Program-made: the position numbers and the translations under genes
Shown: positions 42,745 to 50,464 of the stretch, in pieces
Layout: the number at the start of each line of letters is the position of its first letter
Numbering within the stretch: position 1 is the first letter of the stretch
The notes under the pieces: model-generated
Database searches by the model: none
Seen by the model: only the letters and a program-made list of their open reading frames with translations
Told to the model about the DNA's origin: nothing
Assembly (NCBI RefSeq): GCF_036231965.1
Contig: NZ_CP109499.1
Coordinates: 3,472,001-3,536,000 of the forward strand
DNA length: 64,000 bases
Source of the DNA: Streptomyces sp. NBC_01428
Lineage (GTDB): Bacteria > Actinomycetota > Actinomycetes > Streptomycetales > Streptomycetaceae
Direction: 5' to 3'

Positions 42745-43511
42745 GCGGTCGCGCCCCCTCCCCCCAGCACGGGCACGCGGGCCGCGAACGAGCGTCGCTC
42801 GGCGCGGGCCTCGGGGGACCGGTGTGCCAGGGCCTTGCGCAGCTGGGAGCGGCCGCGGTGGATCCGGGAGCGGACTGTACCGAGCTTGACGCCCAGGGTC
42901 GCGGCGATCTCCTCGTACGACAGTCCTTCGATGTCGCAGAGGACGACGGCGGCGCGGAACTCGGGCGCGAGGGTGTCCAGCGCCTGCTGGACGTCGGCGT
43001 CGAAGTGCGCGTCGTTGAAGACCTGCTGCGGGGAGGGTTCTCTGCTGGGCAGGCGCTCCGCCGCGTCGTCGCCGAGGGCGTCGAAACGGATGCGCTGCTT
43101 TCGGCGCACCATGTCCAGGAAGAGGTTCGTGGTGATGCGGTGCAGCCAGCCCTCGAAGGTGCCGGGCGTGTACGTGGACAGCGAGCGGAAGACGCGGACG
43201 AAGACTTCCTGTGTGAGGTCCTCGGCGTCGTGCTGATTACCCGTGAGGCGGTAGGCGAGGCGGTAGACGCGGCCGCTGTGGGTGCTGACGATCTCCTCCC
43301 ACGTGGGCGGAGTCCACGGCTGCGACTCCGCGTCGGTGGTGAACGTCGCGGTCTGCACAGGGGCAGCAGCGTGGGGCTGGTCAGCGTTGTCGGTCACGGA
43401 TTTCGGCTCACCCGCTGATCTGAGCAGGCGCCGGAGCACCCCGCCTCGATCCACAGGCGCAGCCGCACCTCCCCTGTCGGCTCTGGTGGTGTCCAGTGGA
43501 GCCCCTACCAT
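42741..43511 (-). CDS. sigE: ECF sigma factor, mycobacterial SigE-like
   Basis: RNA polymerase sigma factor of 256 residues with regions 2 ([19 protein letters not shown], near 100-118) and 4 ([21 protein letters not shown]). It heads the operon with rseA, htrA and tatB. The ATG at 43511, after GAGGTG, matches the usual length of M. tuberculosis SigE. An ATG at 43619 after GGGGGAAAG is also in frame, but codons between them have low GC at the third position, so they look like promoter DNA. The name follows the mycobacterial gene, not the unrelated S. coelicolor SigE. Confidence 0.93.
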   Translation of the reverse strand: MVGAPLDTTRADRGGAAAPVDRGGVLRRLLRSAGEPKSVTDNADQPHAAAPVQTATFTTDAESQPWTPPTWEEIVSTHSGRVYRLAYRLTGNQHDAEDLTQEVFVRVFRSLSTYTPGTFEGWLHRITTNLFLDMVRRKQRIRFDALGDDAAERLPSREPSPQQVFNDAHFDADVQQALDTLAPEFRAAVVLCDIEGLSYEEIAATLGVKLGTVRSRIHRGRSQLRKALAHRSPEARAERRSFAARVPVLGGGGATA

Positions 43512-43732
43512 AGCCACCTCGCCCGTTAGCTCCGGATAAGCGGTTTTACGAGAATTTGATACGGGCTCATATGGGTGCGTCAGCACCTGCCCGTCACCTC
43601 GCTCCGTGCGCTGGTCCATCGTCTTTCCCCCGCTCTGTTTCCCCACCCCTCTAAACGCCCGGTCCCATCAGCAGGTTCCCGGCACCAACGGATACAGTCA
43701 CGCCCAGGCAACCACGGGGACAGGAGAGGGTC

Positions 43733-44365
43733 ATTACCGGCAACCGGCAGACGAGCTGGGCGTTCGCCGACGCCTTTGTCGCCGAGGACGAGGCGCTGCG
43801 CTGGGCCCGGGACCGGGCCCGCGAGGCAGGCATGCGCTCGGTGTCTCCCGGCACGGGCGCGGCGCTGCGGATGCTCGCCGCCACCGTGGACGCGAAGGCG
43901 GTCGCGGAGATCGGGACCGGGACCGGCGTCTCCGGAATCCATCTGCTGCACGGCATGCGGCCGGACGGGGTACTGACCACCGTGGATCCGGAGCCGGAGC
44001 GCCAGCAGATCGCGCGCCAGGCCTTCCGTGCCGCCGGTTTCGCCAGCAACCGGGCGCGGTTCATCCCGGGTCGCGCGCTGGAGGTCCTGCCCCGCCTCGC
44101 GGACGCGGGATACGACCTCGTCTTCTGTGACGGCGACCGTCTGGAGTGCCTGGACTACCTCGCTGAATCGTTGCGCCTCCTGCGCGTCGGCGGGCTCGTC
44201 GTCTTCGAGGGCGTCTTCGCGGACGGCCGCACCGTGGACTCCGGACCCCAGCCGGTCGAGGTGAGCCGGCTGCGCGAACTGCTGCGCGCGGTGCGCGAGA
44301 GCCAGGAGCTGGTGCCGTCGCTGCTGCCGGTGGGCGACGGCCTGCTGTGCGCGGTCAAGCGCTGA
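43733..44365 (+). CDS. O-methyltransferase (family 3 type), probable ATT start
   Basis: SAM-dependent methyltransferase of 210 residues. ITGNRQTSWAFADAFVAED begins the family N-terminus; EIGTGTGVSG is the SAM site, LTTVDPEPER follows it and DLVFCDGDR is the metal-binding loop. No ATG, GTG or TTG exists in frame between an upstream stop (43652-43654) and an ATG at 43832, which would cut off 33 conserved residues. ATT at 43733 lies six bases after AGGAG and is the best start. The gene is divergent from sigE, as in mycobacteria. Confidence 0.88.
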   Translation: MTGNRQTSWAFADAFVAEDEALRWARDRAREAGMRSVSPGTGAALRMLAATVDAKAVAEIGTGTGVSGIHLLHGMRPDGVLTTVDPEPERQQIARQAFRAAGFASNRARFIPGRALEVLPRLADAGYDLVFCDGDRLECLDYLAESLRLLRVGGLVVFEGVFADGRTVDSGPQPVEVSRLRELLRAVRESQELVPSLLPVGDGLLCAVKR

Positions 44366-44484
44366 CCTGAGACGGCCGCCCGTCCCCCACCGCACTCCCC
44401 GTCGCACAGCCCTGACCAGGCCGTACTTGGCCGTGGTGCGCTCCGGCCAAGGCTTCGGGGCGGTGTTCTCCGCCCGAAAAGACA

Positions 44485-44518
44485 GCTTCCCCGACACCAG
44501 GTACGGTGCCGGGGAAGC
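44485..44518. terminator. Hairpin terminator between convergent genes
   Basis: A 14-bp stem with one A-C mismatch (44485-44498 with 44505-44518) lies between the methyltransferase and DUF3117 genes. Confidence 0.7.
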
Positions 44519-44543
44519 CGAAAAGGTAGGGTCGCGTTCCGCG

Positions 44544-44711
44544 TCAGCCGACGACCTTCTTGAGAGCGTCGCCGAGCGCGTCGGCCTCGTCAGGGGTCAG
44601 CTCGACGACGAGCCGACCGCCGCCTTCGAGCGGAACGCGCATGACGATGCCCCGCCCCTCCTTGGTCACCTCGAGCGGGCCATCGCCCGTCCGCGGCTTC
44701 ATGGCCGCCAT
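44544..44711 (-). CDS. DUF3117 family small protein
   Basis: A 55-residue protein of a nearly invariant actinobacterial family (MAAMKPRTGDGPLEVTKEG), equivalent to Rv1211. It contains GRLVVELTPDEADALGDAL. The ATG at 44711 follows GGAAGGGGAAC. Function unknown, but its conservation and position beside folP2, tag and sigE genes are retained across actinobacteria. Confidence 0.92.
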   Translation of the reverse strand: MAAMKPRTGDGPLEVTKEGRGIVMRVPLEGGGRLVVELTPDEADALGDALKKVVG

Positions 44712-45073
44712 GCTCGTTCCCCTTCCTGAAACCAGCTCATCGTCGCCGACGGCCCCCTCGGAGGGCACGCACGTCCTCTCATAGGACACACGTCACCGGC
44801 ATCGAACACATTGCTTCCAGGCCATTATCCCGCATCTCCAGACCCGATGACCAACATCAGTCGGCATCGCTTGCGCAACGCGCTTGAGCAAAACCACTCA
44901 ATTCGGCGATGTGACTGCGATACTGCGCCGCCGCATGGACTTCCAGGAGCCGGAATTCTTTGACGCAGGTCACATGACCGCCCGGCTCCACCGCCGGTGA
45001 TCTCCGCCATGCTGTCATCGGACAGGACGTACCGGCCGGTACGACGGAGCCGCGACACCGGAGGGGACCCACC
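44712..45073. other. Intergenic region upstream of the enoyl-CoA hydratase gene
   Basis: A 362-base region between divergent genes. It contains the arm pair GGTCA/TGACC near 44968 and a perfect 16-bp palindrome at 45028-45043. A short minus-strand frame near 44860-44975 is open, but its codon use is not Streptomyces-like. No gene is supported. Confidence 0.5.
45028..45043. promoter_or_regulatory. Perfect 16-bp palindrome before the enoyl-CoA hydratase gene
   Basis: CGTACCGGCCGGTACG is an exact inverted repeat ending 30 bases before the start codon. It has the size and symmetry of a TetR- or GntR-type operator. Confidence 0.6.
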
Positions 45074-45877
45074 ATGGCCGACACCGTGCTCTACGAGGTG
45101 AGCGACGGACTCGCGACGATCACGCTGAACCGCCCCGAGGCGATGAACGCGATGAACACCGGGACCAAGGTCGCCCTCCGCGACGCGGCACAGGAGGCGG
45201 CGGCCGACGAGGGTGTGCGGGCGATCCTGCTGACCGCCGCGGGCGACCGGGCGTTCTGCGTCGGGCAGGACCTCAAGGAGCACATCGGGCTGCTCGCCTC
45301 CGACAAGCAGTCCGGCGAGGGCCGGACCATGAGCACCGTGCGCGAGCACTACAACCCCATCGTGCGGGCCCTGACCGGTGCCGCGAAGCCGGTGGTCGCC
45401 GGCGTCAACGGCGTCGCGGCCGGTGCGGGCTTCGGGTTCGCGCTCGCCGCCGACTACCGCGTCGTCGCCGACACCGCCGCGTTCAACACCTCGTTCGCCG
45501 GCGTCGCGCTGACCGCCGACTCCGGGGTCTCCTGGACGCTGCCCCGGGTCGTCGGCCCGAGCCGCGCCGCCGACCTGCTGCTCTTCCCGCGCAGCATCAG
45601 CGCGCAGGAGGCCTTCGACCTGGGCATCGCGAACAGGATCGTTCCGGCCACGGAGCTGCGCGCCGAGGCGGAGAAGGTCGCTCGGGCGCTGGCCGCGGGG
45701 CCGACGCTCGCCTACGCGGCACTGAAGGAGTCCCTGGCCTTCGGGCTGACCCACTCCCTCGACGAGACCCTGGAGAAGGAGGACGAACTCCAGGCGCGCG
45801 CCGGTGCCTCCGAGGACCACACCATCGCGGTCCAGGCGTTCGTCGACAAGGAGAAGCCGAAGTACCTCGGACGCTGA
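45074..45877 (+). CDS. Enoyl-CoA hydratase/isomerase family protein
   Basis: Crotonase-fold enzyme of 267 residues acting on acyl-CoA. The CoA-binding start is ITLNRPEAMNAMN, one oxyanion loop is RAFCVGQDLKEH and the second GVAAGAGFGFALAAD. An Asp (TADSGVSW) stands where PaaG-type isomerases have their catalytic acid and where hydratases carry Glu, so isomerisation may be favoured. The ATG at 45074 follows GAGGGGAC. It interrupts the otherwise mycobacteria-like gene order between DUF3117 and tag genes. Confidence 0.9.
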   Translation: MADTVLYEVSDGLATITLNRPEAMNAMNTGTKVALRDAAQEAAADEGVRAILLTAAGDRAFCVGQDLKEHIGLLASDKQSGEGRTMSTVREHYNPIVRALTGAAKPVVAGVNGVAAGAGFGFALAADYRVVADTAAFNTSFAGVALTADSGVSWTLPRVVGPSRAADLLLFPRSISAQEAFDLGIANRIVPATELRAEAEKVARALAAGPTLAYAALKESLAFGLTHSLDETLEKEDELQARAGASEDHTIAVQAFVDKEKPKYLGR

Positions 45878-45901
45878 CCGGCCGCCGGTCGACGGGACGG
45901 T

Positions 45902-45953
45902 CGACGGGGAGGGGTGTGCGGGCGCTGAACGGCCCGCACACCCCTCCCCGTCG
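45902..45953. terminator. Strong bidirectional terminator
   Basis: A perfect 22-bp stem (45902-45923 with 45932-45953) and eight-base loop separate the convergent enoyl-CoA hydratase and tag genes. Confidence 0.9.
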
Positions 45954-45995
45954 TGCGTGTCGCCCCGCGCGGCGGGTCACCGCCGCGCGGGGCCG

Positions 45996-46577
45996 TCAGA
46001 CGGCGTCGCGGGCCCCGCAGTCCGCCAGGTGGTCGTTCACCAGTCCGCACGCCTGCATCAGGGCGTACGCGGTCGTGGGGCCCACGAAGCGGATGCCACG
46101 CTTCTTGAGCGTCTTGGACAGGGCGGTCGACTCGTCGGTGACGGCGGGGACGTCGGAGAGCCCGCGCGGCGCCGGGCGCGTCGCCGGGTCGGGGGCGAAG
46201 GACCAGATCAGTTCGTCCAGCTCGCCCGGGGCCCAGTCGGCCAGCACGCGCGCGTTGGCGACCGTCGCCTCGATCTTGGCGCGGTTGCGGATGATCCCGG
46301 TGTCGCCGAGCAGGCGCTCCTTGTCGGCGTCCGTGAACGCCGCGACCTCGGCGATCTCGAAGCCCGCGAACGCGGCACGGAACCCGGGGCGGCGGCGCAG
46401 GATGGTGATCCAGGACAGGCCGGACTGGAAGGCCTCCAGGCACAGCCGCTCGTACAGCGCCTGGTCGCCGTGGACCGGGCGGCCCCACTCCTCGTCGTGG
46501 TACGCCACGTAGTCCTCGGTCGACAGGGCCCAGGGGCAGCGGAGCATGCCGTCGGGACCGGCCAGCGCGTCGCTCAC
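45996..46577 (-). CDS. tag: DNA-3-methyladenine glycosylase I
   Basis: Base-excision repair enzyme of 193 residues that removes 3-methyladenine from alkylated DNA. The start RCPWALSTEDYVAYHDEEWG carries the family Cys, Trp and His; SGLSWITILRRRPGF follows; the C-terminal HLADC completes the zinc site. The GTG at 46577 overlaps the upstream DivIVA-like gene by GTGA, so the two are coupled. M. tuberculosis has the same pair (Rv1209-tagA). Confidence 0.94.
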   Translation of the reverse strand: MSDALAGPDGMLRCPWALSTEDYVAYHDEEWGRPVHGDQALYERLCLEAFQSGLSWITILRRRPGFRAAFAGFEIAEVAAFTDADKERLLGDTGIIRNRAKIEATVANARVLADWAPGELDELIWSFAPDPATRPAPRGLSDVPAVTDESTALSKTLKKRGIRFVGPTTAYALMQACGLVNDHLADCGARDAV

Positions 46578-46924
46578 CGCTCGTCCTCGGGGTGCTTGCG
46601 CAGCGAGGTGGGGGCGCTCGCCGCGCGGGCCCCCGCGAGCGCGGACTCCAGGTCGGCGATCCGCGCGTCCCGCTCGCCGATCTCGGCGCTGAGACGCCCG
46701 AGGACGTCGTCCACGTCCGCCATGCGGTAGCCGCGCACGGCGACCGGGAAGCGCACCGCGTCCACGTCGCCCCGGGACACCGGACGGTCGTACGGCAGCG
46801 GGTCGTGCAGGCGCTCGGGCTCGGCGTCGGGAAGCGGGGTGCTCTCGCCGCCGCCCACCACGGACACGGTGACCGCGGCGACCACGACGACGAGCGCGAC
46901 GACGAGGAACAAGAACATGAACAT
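46574..46924 (-). CDS. Small membrane protein with DivIVA-like segment
   Basis: A 116-residue protein. It has one N-terminal helix (FLFLVVALVVVVAAVTVSVV) and then a cytoplasmic part with RFPVAVRGYRMADVDDVL, the short DivIVA motif that binds at the cell pole, and a coiled tail. It is equivalent by position to Rv1209. The ATG at 46924 is used; earlier in-frame starts add a hydrophilic stretch before the helix. It may localise to growing tips. It overlaps tag. Confidence 0.8.
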   Translation of the reverse strand: MFMFLFLVVALVVVVAAVTVSVVGGGESTPLPDAEPERLHDPLPYDRPVSRGDVDAVRFPVAVRGYRMADVDDVLGRLSAEIGERDARIADLESALAGARAASAPTSLRKHPEDER

Positions 46925-47130
46925 CGCTGGAGGTCCCCACGCTCTGGTGCCGGCGCGGAGCGCGTCGGCGCGAAGTACGGATGCCCGGCGACCGCTGGTG
47001 CCGGAGGTGCTGATGCTGCCGGACAGCAGTCTGCCGCCGGAAGTGTCAGGCTCCGATCGTGCCATGCGAGTCTGACAGTTAAGGTCGCAGGCGGCTCATC
47101 GGCGGTAACCACTGGGAGAGGTCATAGGGG

Positions 47131-47991
47131 ATGCTCAGGCTGGGCAGGCGTGAATTCGACCCGCAGGAGCCGGTGATCATGGCGATCGTGAACCGGACCC
47201 CGGACTCGTTCTACGACCAGGGCGCCACCTTCCGCGACGAGCCCGCCCTCGCGCGCGTGGAGCAGGCCGTGTCCGAGGGCGCCGCCATCATCGACATCGG
47301 CGGGGTGAAGGCCGGCCCCGGCGAGGAGGTCACCGCCGAGGAGGAGGCGCGCCGCACGGTCGGTTTCGTCGCCGAGGTGCGCCGCACCTTCCCCGACGTG
47401 ATCATCAGCGTCGACACCTGGCGGCACGAGGTGGGCGAGGCGGTCTGCGAGGCCGGCGCCGATCTGCTGAACGACGCCTGGGGCGGGGTCGACCCGCGGC
47501 TGGCGGAGGTGGCCGCCCGGTACGGGGTGGGCCTGGTGTGCACGCACGCCGGGGAGACGGAGCCGCGGACCCGCCCGCACCGGGCGGCGTACGACGACGT
47601 GATGGCCGACATCCTGCGGGTGACGCTCGGTCTGGCGGAGCGCGCGGTCTCCCTGGGGGTGCCGCGCGAGTCGGTCCTCATCGATCCCGGGCACGACTTC
47701 GGGAAGAACACCCGGCACAGTCTGGAGGCGACCCGGCGGCTCGGCGAGATGGTCGAGACCGGGTGGCCGGTGCTCGTCTCGCTCTCCAACAAGGACTTCG
47801 TGGGCGAGACGCTCGACAAGCCGGTCAAGGAGCGGGTCGTCGGCACGCTCGCGACGACCGCCGTCTCCGCGTGGCTGGGGGCGCAGGTCTACCGCGTGCA
47901 CGAGGTCGCCGAGACCCGGCAGGTGCTGGACATGGTGGCGTCGATCGCGGGCCACCGGCCGCCGGCGGTGGCCCGGCGGGGGCTGGCCTAG
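47131..47991 (+). CDS. folP2: Dihydropteroate synthase, FolP2-type
   Basis: A 286-residue TIM-barrel enzyme that in its canonical form joins p-aminobenzoate to dihydropterin pyrophosphate in folate synthesis. Motifs are IMAIVNRTPDSFYDQG, IIDIGGVKAGPGEE, SVDTWRHEV and IDPGHDFGKN. Many actinobacteria carry a second copy (FolP2) beside the LOG and tag genes; this position fits that copy, whose mycobacterial homologue lacks measurable DHPS activity. Here the gpgS gene that follows folP2 in mycobacteria is missing. Confidence 0.9.
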   Translation: MLRLGRREFDPQEPVIMAIVNRTPDSFYDQGATFRDEPALARVEQAVSEGAAIIDIGGVKAGPGEEVTAEEEARRTVGFVAEVRRTFPDVIISVDTWRHEVGEAVCEAGADLLNDAWGGVDPRLAEVAARYGVGLVCTHAGETEPRTRPHRAAYDDVMADILRVTLGLAERAVSLGVPRESVLIDPGHDFGKNTRHSLEATRRLGEMVETGWPVLVSLSNKDFVGETLDKPVKERVVGTLATTAVSAWLGAQVYRVHEVAETRQVLDMVASIAGHRPPAVARRGLA

Positions 47992-48023
47992 CGGACGGGG
48001 GCGGCACGGGGTTCGGGAAAGCG

Positions 48024-48050
48024 GACCGGGCCGACCGGGCCGACCGGGCC
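48024..48050. repeat. Three 9-bp tandem repeats
   Basis: GACCGGGCC is repeated three times without a break, just before the folP2 hairpin. Confidence 0.85.
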
Positions 48051-48052
48051 GC

Positions 48053-48078
48053 GGAGGGGCTGGACTCACAGCCCCTCC
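48053..48078 (+). terminator. Hairpin terminator after folP2
   Basis: A perfect 10-bp stem (48053-48062 with 48069-48078), loop GACTCA, lies 62 bases after the stop. Confidence 0.7.
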
Positions 48079-48125
48079 CGAACCCGGGCCGGCGACCGGA
48101 CGCTCGACGGAACGGCAGGACCTAG

Positions 48126-48337
48126 GGCCTGTCGTTTGGATCATGCGGCGGGTCGCGGGGCTGGGCACGCACATCTGCCGCGTTGTCGTCGGTTGCCGAC
48201 GTCCCCCAGCCTTCGGCCGGGAGGTGCCCCCACCGCGTCGTCGCCCTCCTCTGCCTTGCATCTGCACGCACCCAGCCCCACTCGGCCCAGCCGACAAGGC
48301 ACCGCACCTCGGCGCCGCCTGATCCAAACGACAGGCC
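48126..48337. mobile_element. 212-bp MITE-like element, IS5-type target site
   Basis: Terminal inverted repeats begin GGGCCTGTCGTTTGGATCA; including the flanking CTAG they match perfectly over 22 bases (48122-48143 with 48320-48341), and with one mismatch over 29. Both ends are flanked by CTAG (48122-48125 and 48338-48341), a 4-base direct repeat that fits the YTAR target of IS5-group elements. No ORF for a transposase lies inside, so movement needs an enzyme supplied elsewhere. The right copy of CTAG contains the stop codon of the LOG gene. Elements with such ends are common in Streptomyces genomes. Confidence 0.85.
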
Positions 48338-49096
48338 CTAGCGGCCGGCCTCCTTCGACACCAGGGCCACCGCTTCGTCCACGTCGTCGGTCAGGTGGAA
48401 CAGCAGCAGGTCCTTCTCGGAGGCCTTGCCCTGGGCGATGAGCGTGTTCTTGAGCCAGTCGACGAGGCCGCCCCAGTACTCCGTGCCGAACAGCACGATG
48501 GGGAACCGGGTGACCTTCTGCGTCTGGACCAGGGTGAGGGCCTCGAACAGCTCGTCGAGGGTGCCGAGTCCGCCCGGCAGGACCACGAAGCCCTGCGCGT
48601 ACTTGACGAACATCATCTTCCGGACGAAGAAGTACCGGAAGTTCAGGCCGATGTCGACGTACTGGTTGAGCCCCTGTTCGAAGGGGAGCTCGATGCCGAG
48701 GCCGACGGAGATGCCCTTCGCCTCGCAGGCGCCCTTGTTCGCGGCCTCCATGGCACCGGGGCCACCGCCGGTGATCACGGCGAACCCGGCCTCGACGAGG
48801 CCGCGCCCGAGGGCGACGCCCGCCTGGTACTCGGACGAGTCGACGGGCGTCCTCGCGGACCCGAACACACTGATCGCGGGCGGCAGTTCGGCCAGTGTCC
48901 CGAAGCCCTCGATGAACTCCGACTGGATGCGCAGCACCCGCCAGGGGTCGGTGTGCACCCAGTCCGACGGGCCTCCCGCGTCCAGCAGCCGCTGGTCCGT
49001 GGTGCTCGCCTGCACCTGGTCCCGCCTGCGCAGCACCGGGCCCAGCCGCTGCTCCTCCGGTGGCCGCTTCTTGCCCTCCGGGTTGCCAGTAGCCAT
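48338..49096 (-). CDS. LOG-family (TIGR00730) Rossmann-fold protein
   Basis: A 252-residue protein of the lysine-decarboxylase-like/LONELY GUY family, which releases cytokinin-type bases from nucleotide 5'-monophosphates. Motifs are ITGGGPGAMEAANKGA and PGGLGTLDELFEAL. It corresponds to Rv1205. The ATG at 49096 follows GGAGGGAG; a GTG two codons earlier is possible. Its TAG stop lies in the target duplication of the adjoining MITE, so the element inserted exactly at the stop without truncating the protein. Confidence 0.92.
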   Translation of the reverse strand: MATGNPEGKKRPPEEQRLGPVLRRRDQVQASTTDQRLLDAGGPSDWVHTDPWRVLRIQSEFIEGFGTLAELPPAISVFGSARTPVDSSEYQAGVALGRGLVEAGFAVITGGGPGAMEAANKGACEAKGISVGLGIELPFEQGLNQYVDIGLNFRYFFVRKMMFVKYAQGFVVLPGGLGTLDELFEALTLVQTQKVTRFPIVLFGTEYWGGLVDWLKNTLIAQGKASEKDLLLFHLTDDVDEAVALVSKEAGR

Positions 49097-49238
49097 GTCC
49101 ACTCCCTCCGCGTACGGGTCTCCCCCGCCCCGGCCGGAGCCGGGTCCTGGGGAAGGTCGTTCCGCCCCAGCGTAGATCTCCGCTGGTTACGGCGGGGGGA
49201 CGTGGGCATGTCCGCCACGAACCGCCGTCGGGTACGTC

Positions 49239-50318
49239 TCAGGCGGTGAGCCAGGAGCGCAGTCGCTCCTCGCCCGCGAGGATCTTGGCCGTCTCCACCC
49301 GCTCGTCCCTCTTGTGCGCCAAGTGGGGGTTGCCGGGGCCGTAGTTGACCGCCGGAACGCCGAGCCGGCTGAAGCGGGAGACGTCGGTCCAGCCGTACTT
49401 GGGCTGCGGGGTGCCCCCGACGGCCTCGATGAACGCGGCGGCGGCCGGGTGCGAGAGTCCGGGCAGGGCGGCTCCGCTGTGGTCGTCGACGACGAACTCG
49501 TCCACGCCGCAGTCGGCGAAGACCGCGCGGACGTGCTCGATCGCCTCCTCCTCGGTGCGGTCGGGCGCGTAGCGGAAGTTGACGGTGACGACGCACTCGT
49601 CGGGGATGACGTTGCCGGCGACCCCGCCGGAGATGCCCACCGCGTTCAGTCCCTCGCGGTACTCCAGGCCGTCGATGACCGGGTGGCGCGGCTCGTACGC
49701 GGCGAGCGCGGCGAGGATCGGGGAGGCCGCGTGGATCGCGTTCGACCCCATCCAGCTGCGGGCGGAGTGGGCCCGCTCGCCGCGGGTCTTCAGGAGCACC
49801 CGCAGCGTGCCCTGGCAGCCGCCCTCGACCTGCCCGTCGGAGGGTTCGAGAAGGACCGCGAAGTCGCCCTCCAGCCAGTCCGGGTGGGCGTCGGAGACGT
49901 GCTTCAGCCCGTTCAGGTGGGCCGCCACCTCTTCGTTGTCGTAGAAGACGAAGGTGAGGTCGCGGTTGGGCTCGGGGACCGTGGCCGCGATCCGGAGCTG
50001 GACCGCGACGCCCGACTTCATGTCGCAGGTGCCGCAGCCCCACAGCACGCCGTCCTCGTCGAGCCGGGAGGGCACGTTGTCGGCGATCGGCACCGTGTCG
50101 ATGTGACCGGCCAGGACGACGCGCTCGGCGCGGCCGAGGTGGGTGCGCGCCACGACGTTGTTGCCGTACCGGTCGACCGTCAGATGCGGCAGGGCGCGCA
50201 GGGCGGTCTCGACGGCGTCCGCGAGCGGCTTCTCGTCGCCGCTCTCCGAGGGGAAGTCGACGAGCTGCGCGGTGAGCTCGGCTGCGTCCAGGGTGAGGTC
50301 AAGGGAGGTGTCGGCCAT
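49239..50318 (-). CDS. dapE: Succinyl-diaminopimelate desuccinylase
   Basis: Zinc hydrolase of 359 residues that makes LL-diaminopimelate for lysine and peptidoglycan. Metal sites appear as AGHIDTVP, GTCDMKSG, YDNEEV and EPSDG; the last His is close to the C-terminus. The start is ATG at 50318. It matches Rv1202 in the M. tuberculosis gene order and works in the same pathway as the dapC gene 2 kb downstream in this window. Confidence 0.95.
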   Translation of the reverse strand: MADTSLDLTLDAAELTAQLVDFPSESGDEKPLADAVETALRALPHLTVDRYGNNVVARTHLGRAERVVLAGHIDTVPIADNVPSRLDEDGVLWGCGTCDMKSGVAVQLRIAATVPEPNRDLTFVFYDNEEVAAHLNGLKHVSDAHPDWLEGDFAVLLEPSDGQVEGGCQGTLRVLLKTRGERAHSARSWMGSNAIHAASPILAALAAYEPRHPVIDGLEYREGLNAVGISGGVAGNVIPDECVVTVNFRYAPDRTEEEAIEHVRAVFADCGVDEFVVDDHSGAALPGLSHPAAAAFIEAVGGTPQPKYGWTDVSRFSRLGVPAVNYGPGNPHLAHKRDERVETAKILAGEERLRSWLTA

Positions 50319-50464
50319 GGCGTCGACCCTAGCGCGCCGGCCCGGCGCCCCCGAAGGGCCCAGAAGCGGCCGGAAGGGCGGGAAACAGTCGTACGTCCCG
50401 GCCGTCCCGAAGGTTGTCCACCGTCACAGGGGGCGCCGACAGGGACCTCCAGTACCTTGTACGC

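Noticed and set aside
43512..43619. Longer start (ATG 43619) for the ECF sigma factor
   Set aside because: It has a good ribosome site, but most of the added codons have unusually low third-position GC and contain AT-rich promoter-like DNA, and the shorter form matches the family length. It cannot be fully excluded.
44857..44975. Minus-strand frame of about 38 codons before the enoyl-CoA hydratase gene
   Set aside because: Third codon positions are not GC-rich, no ribosome site is present and the segment more likely contains regulatory DNA.
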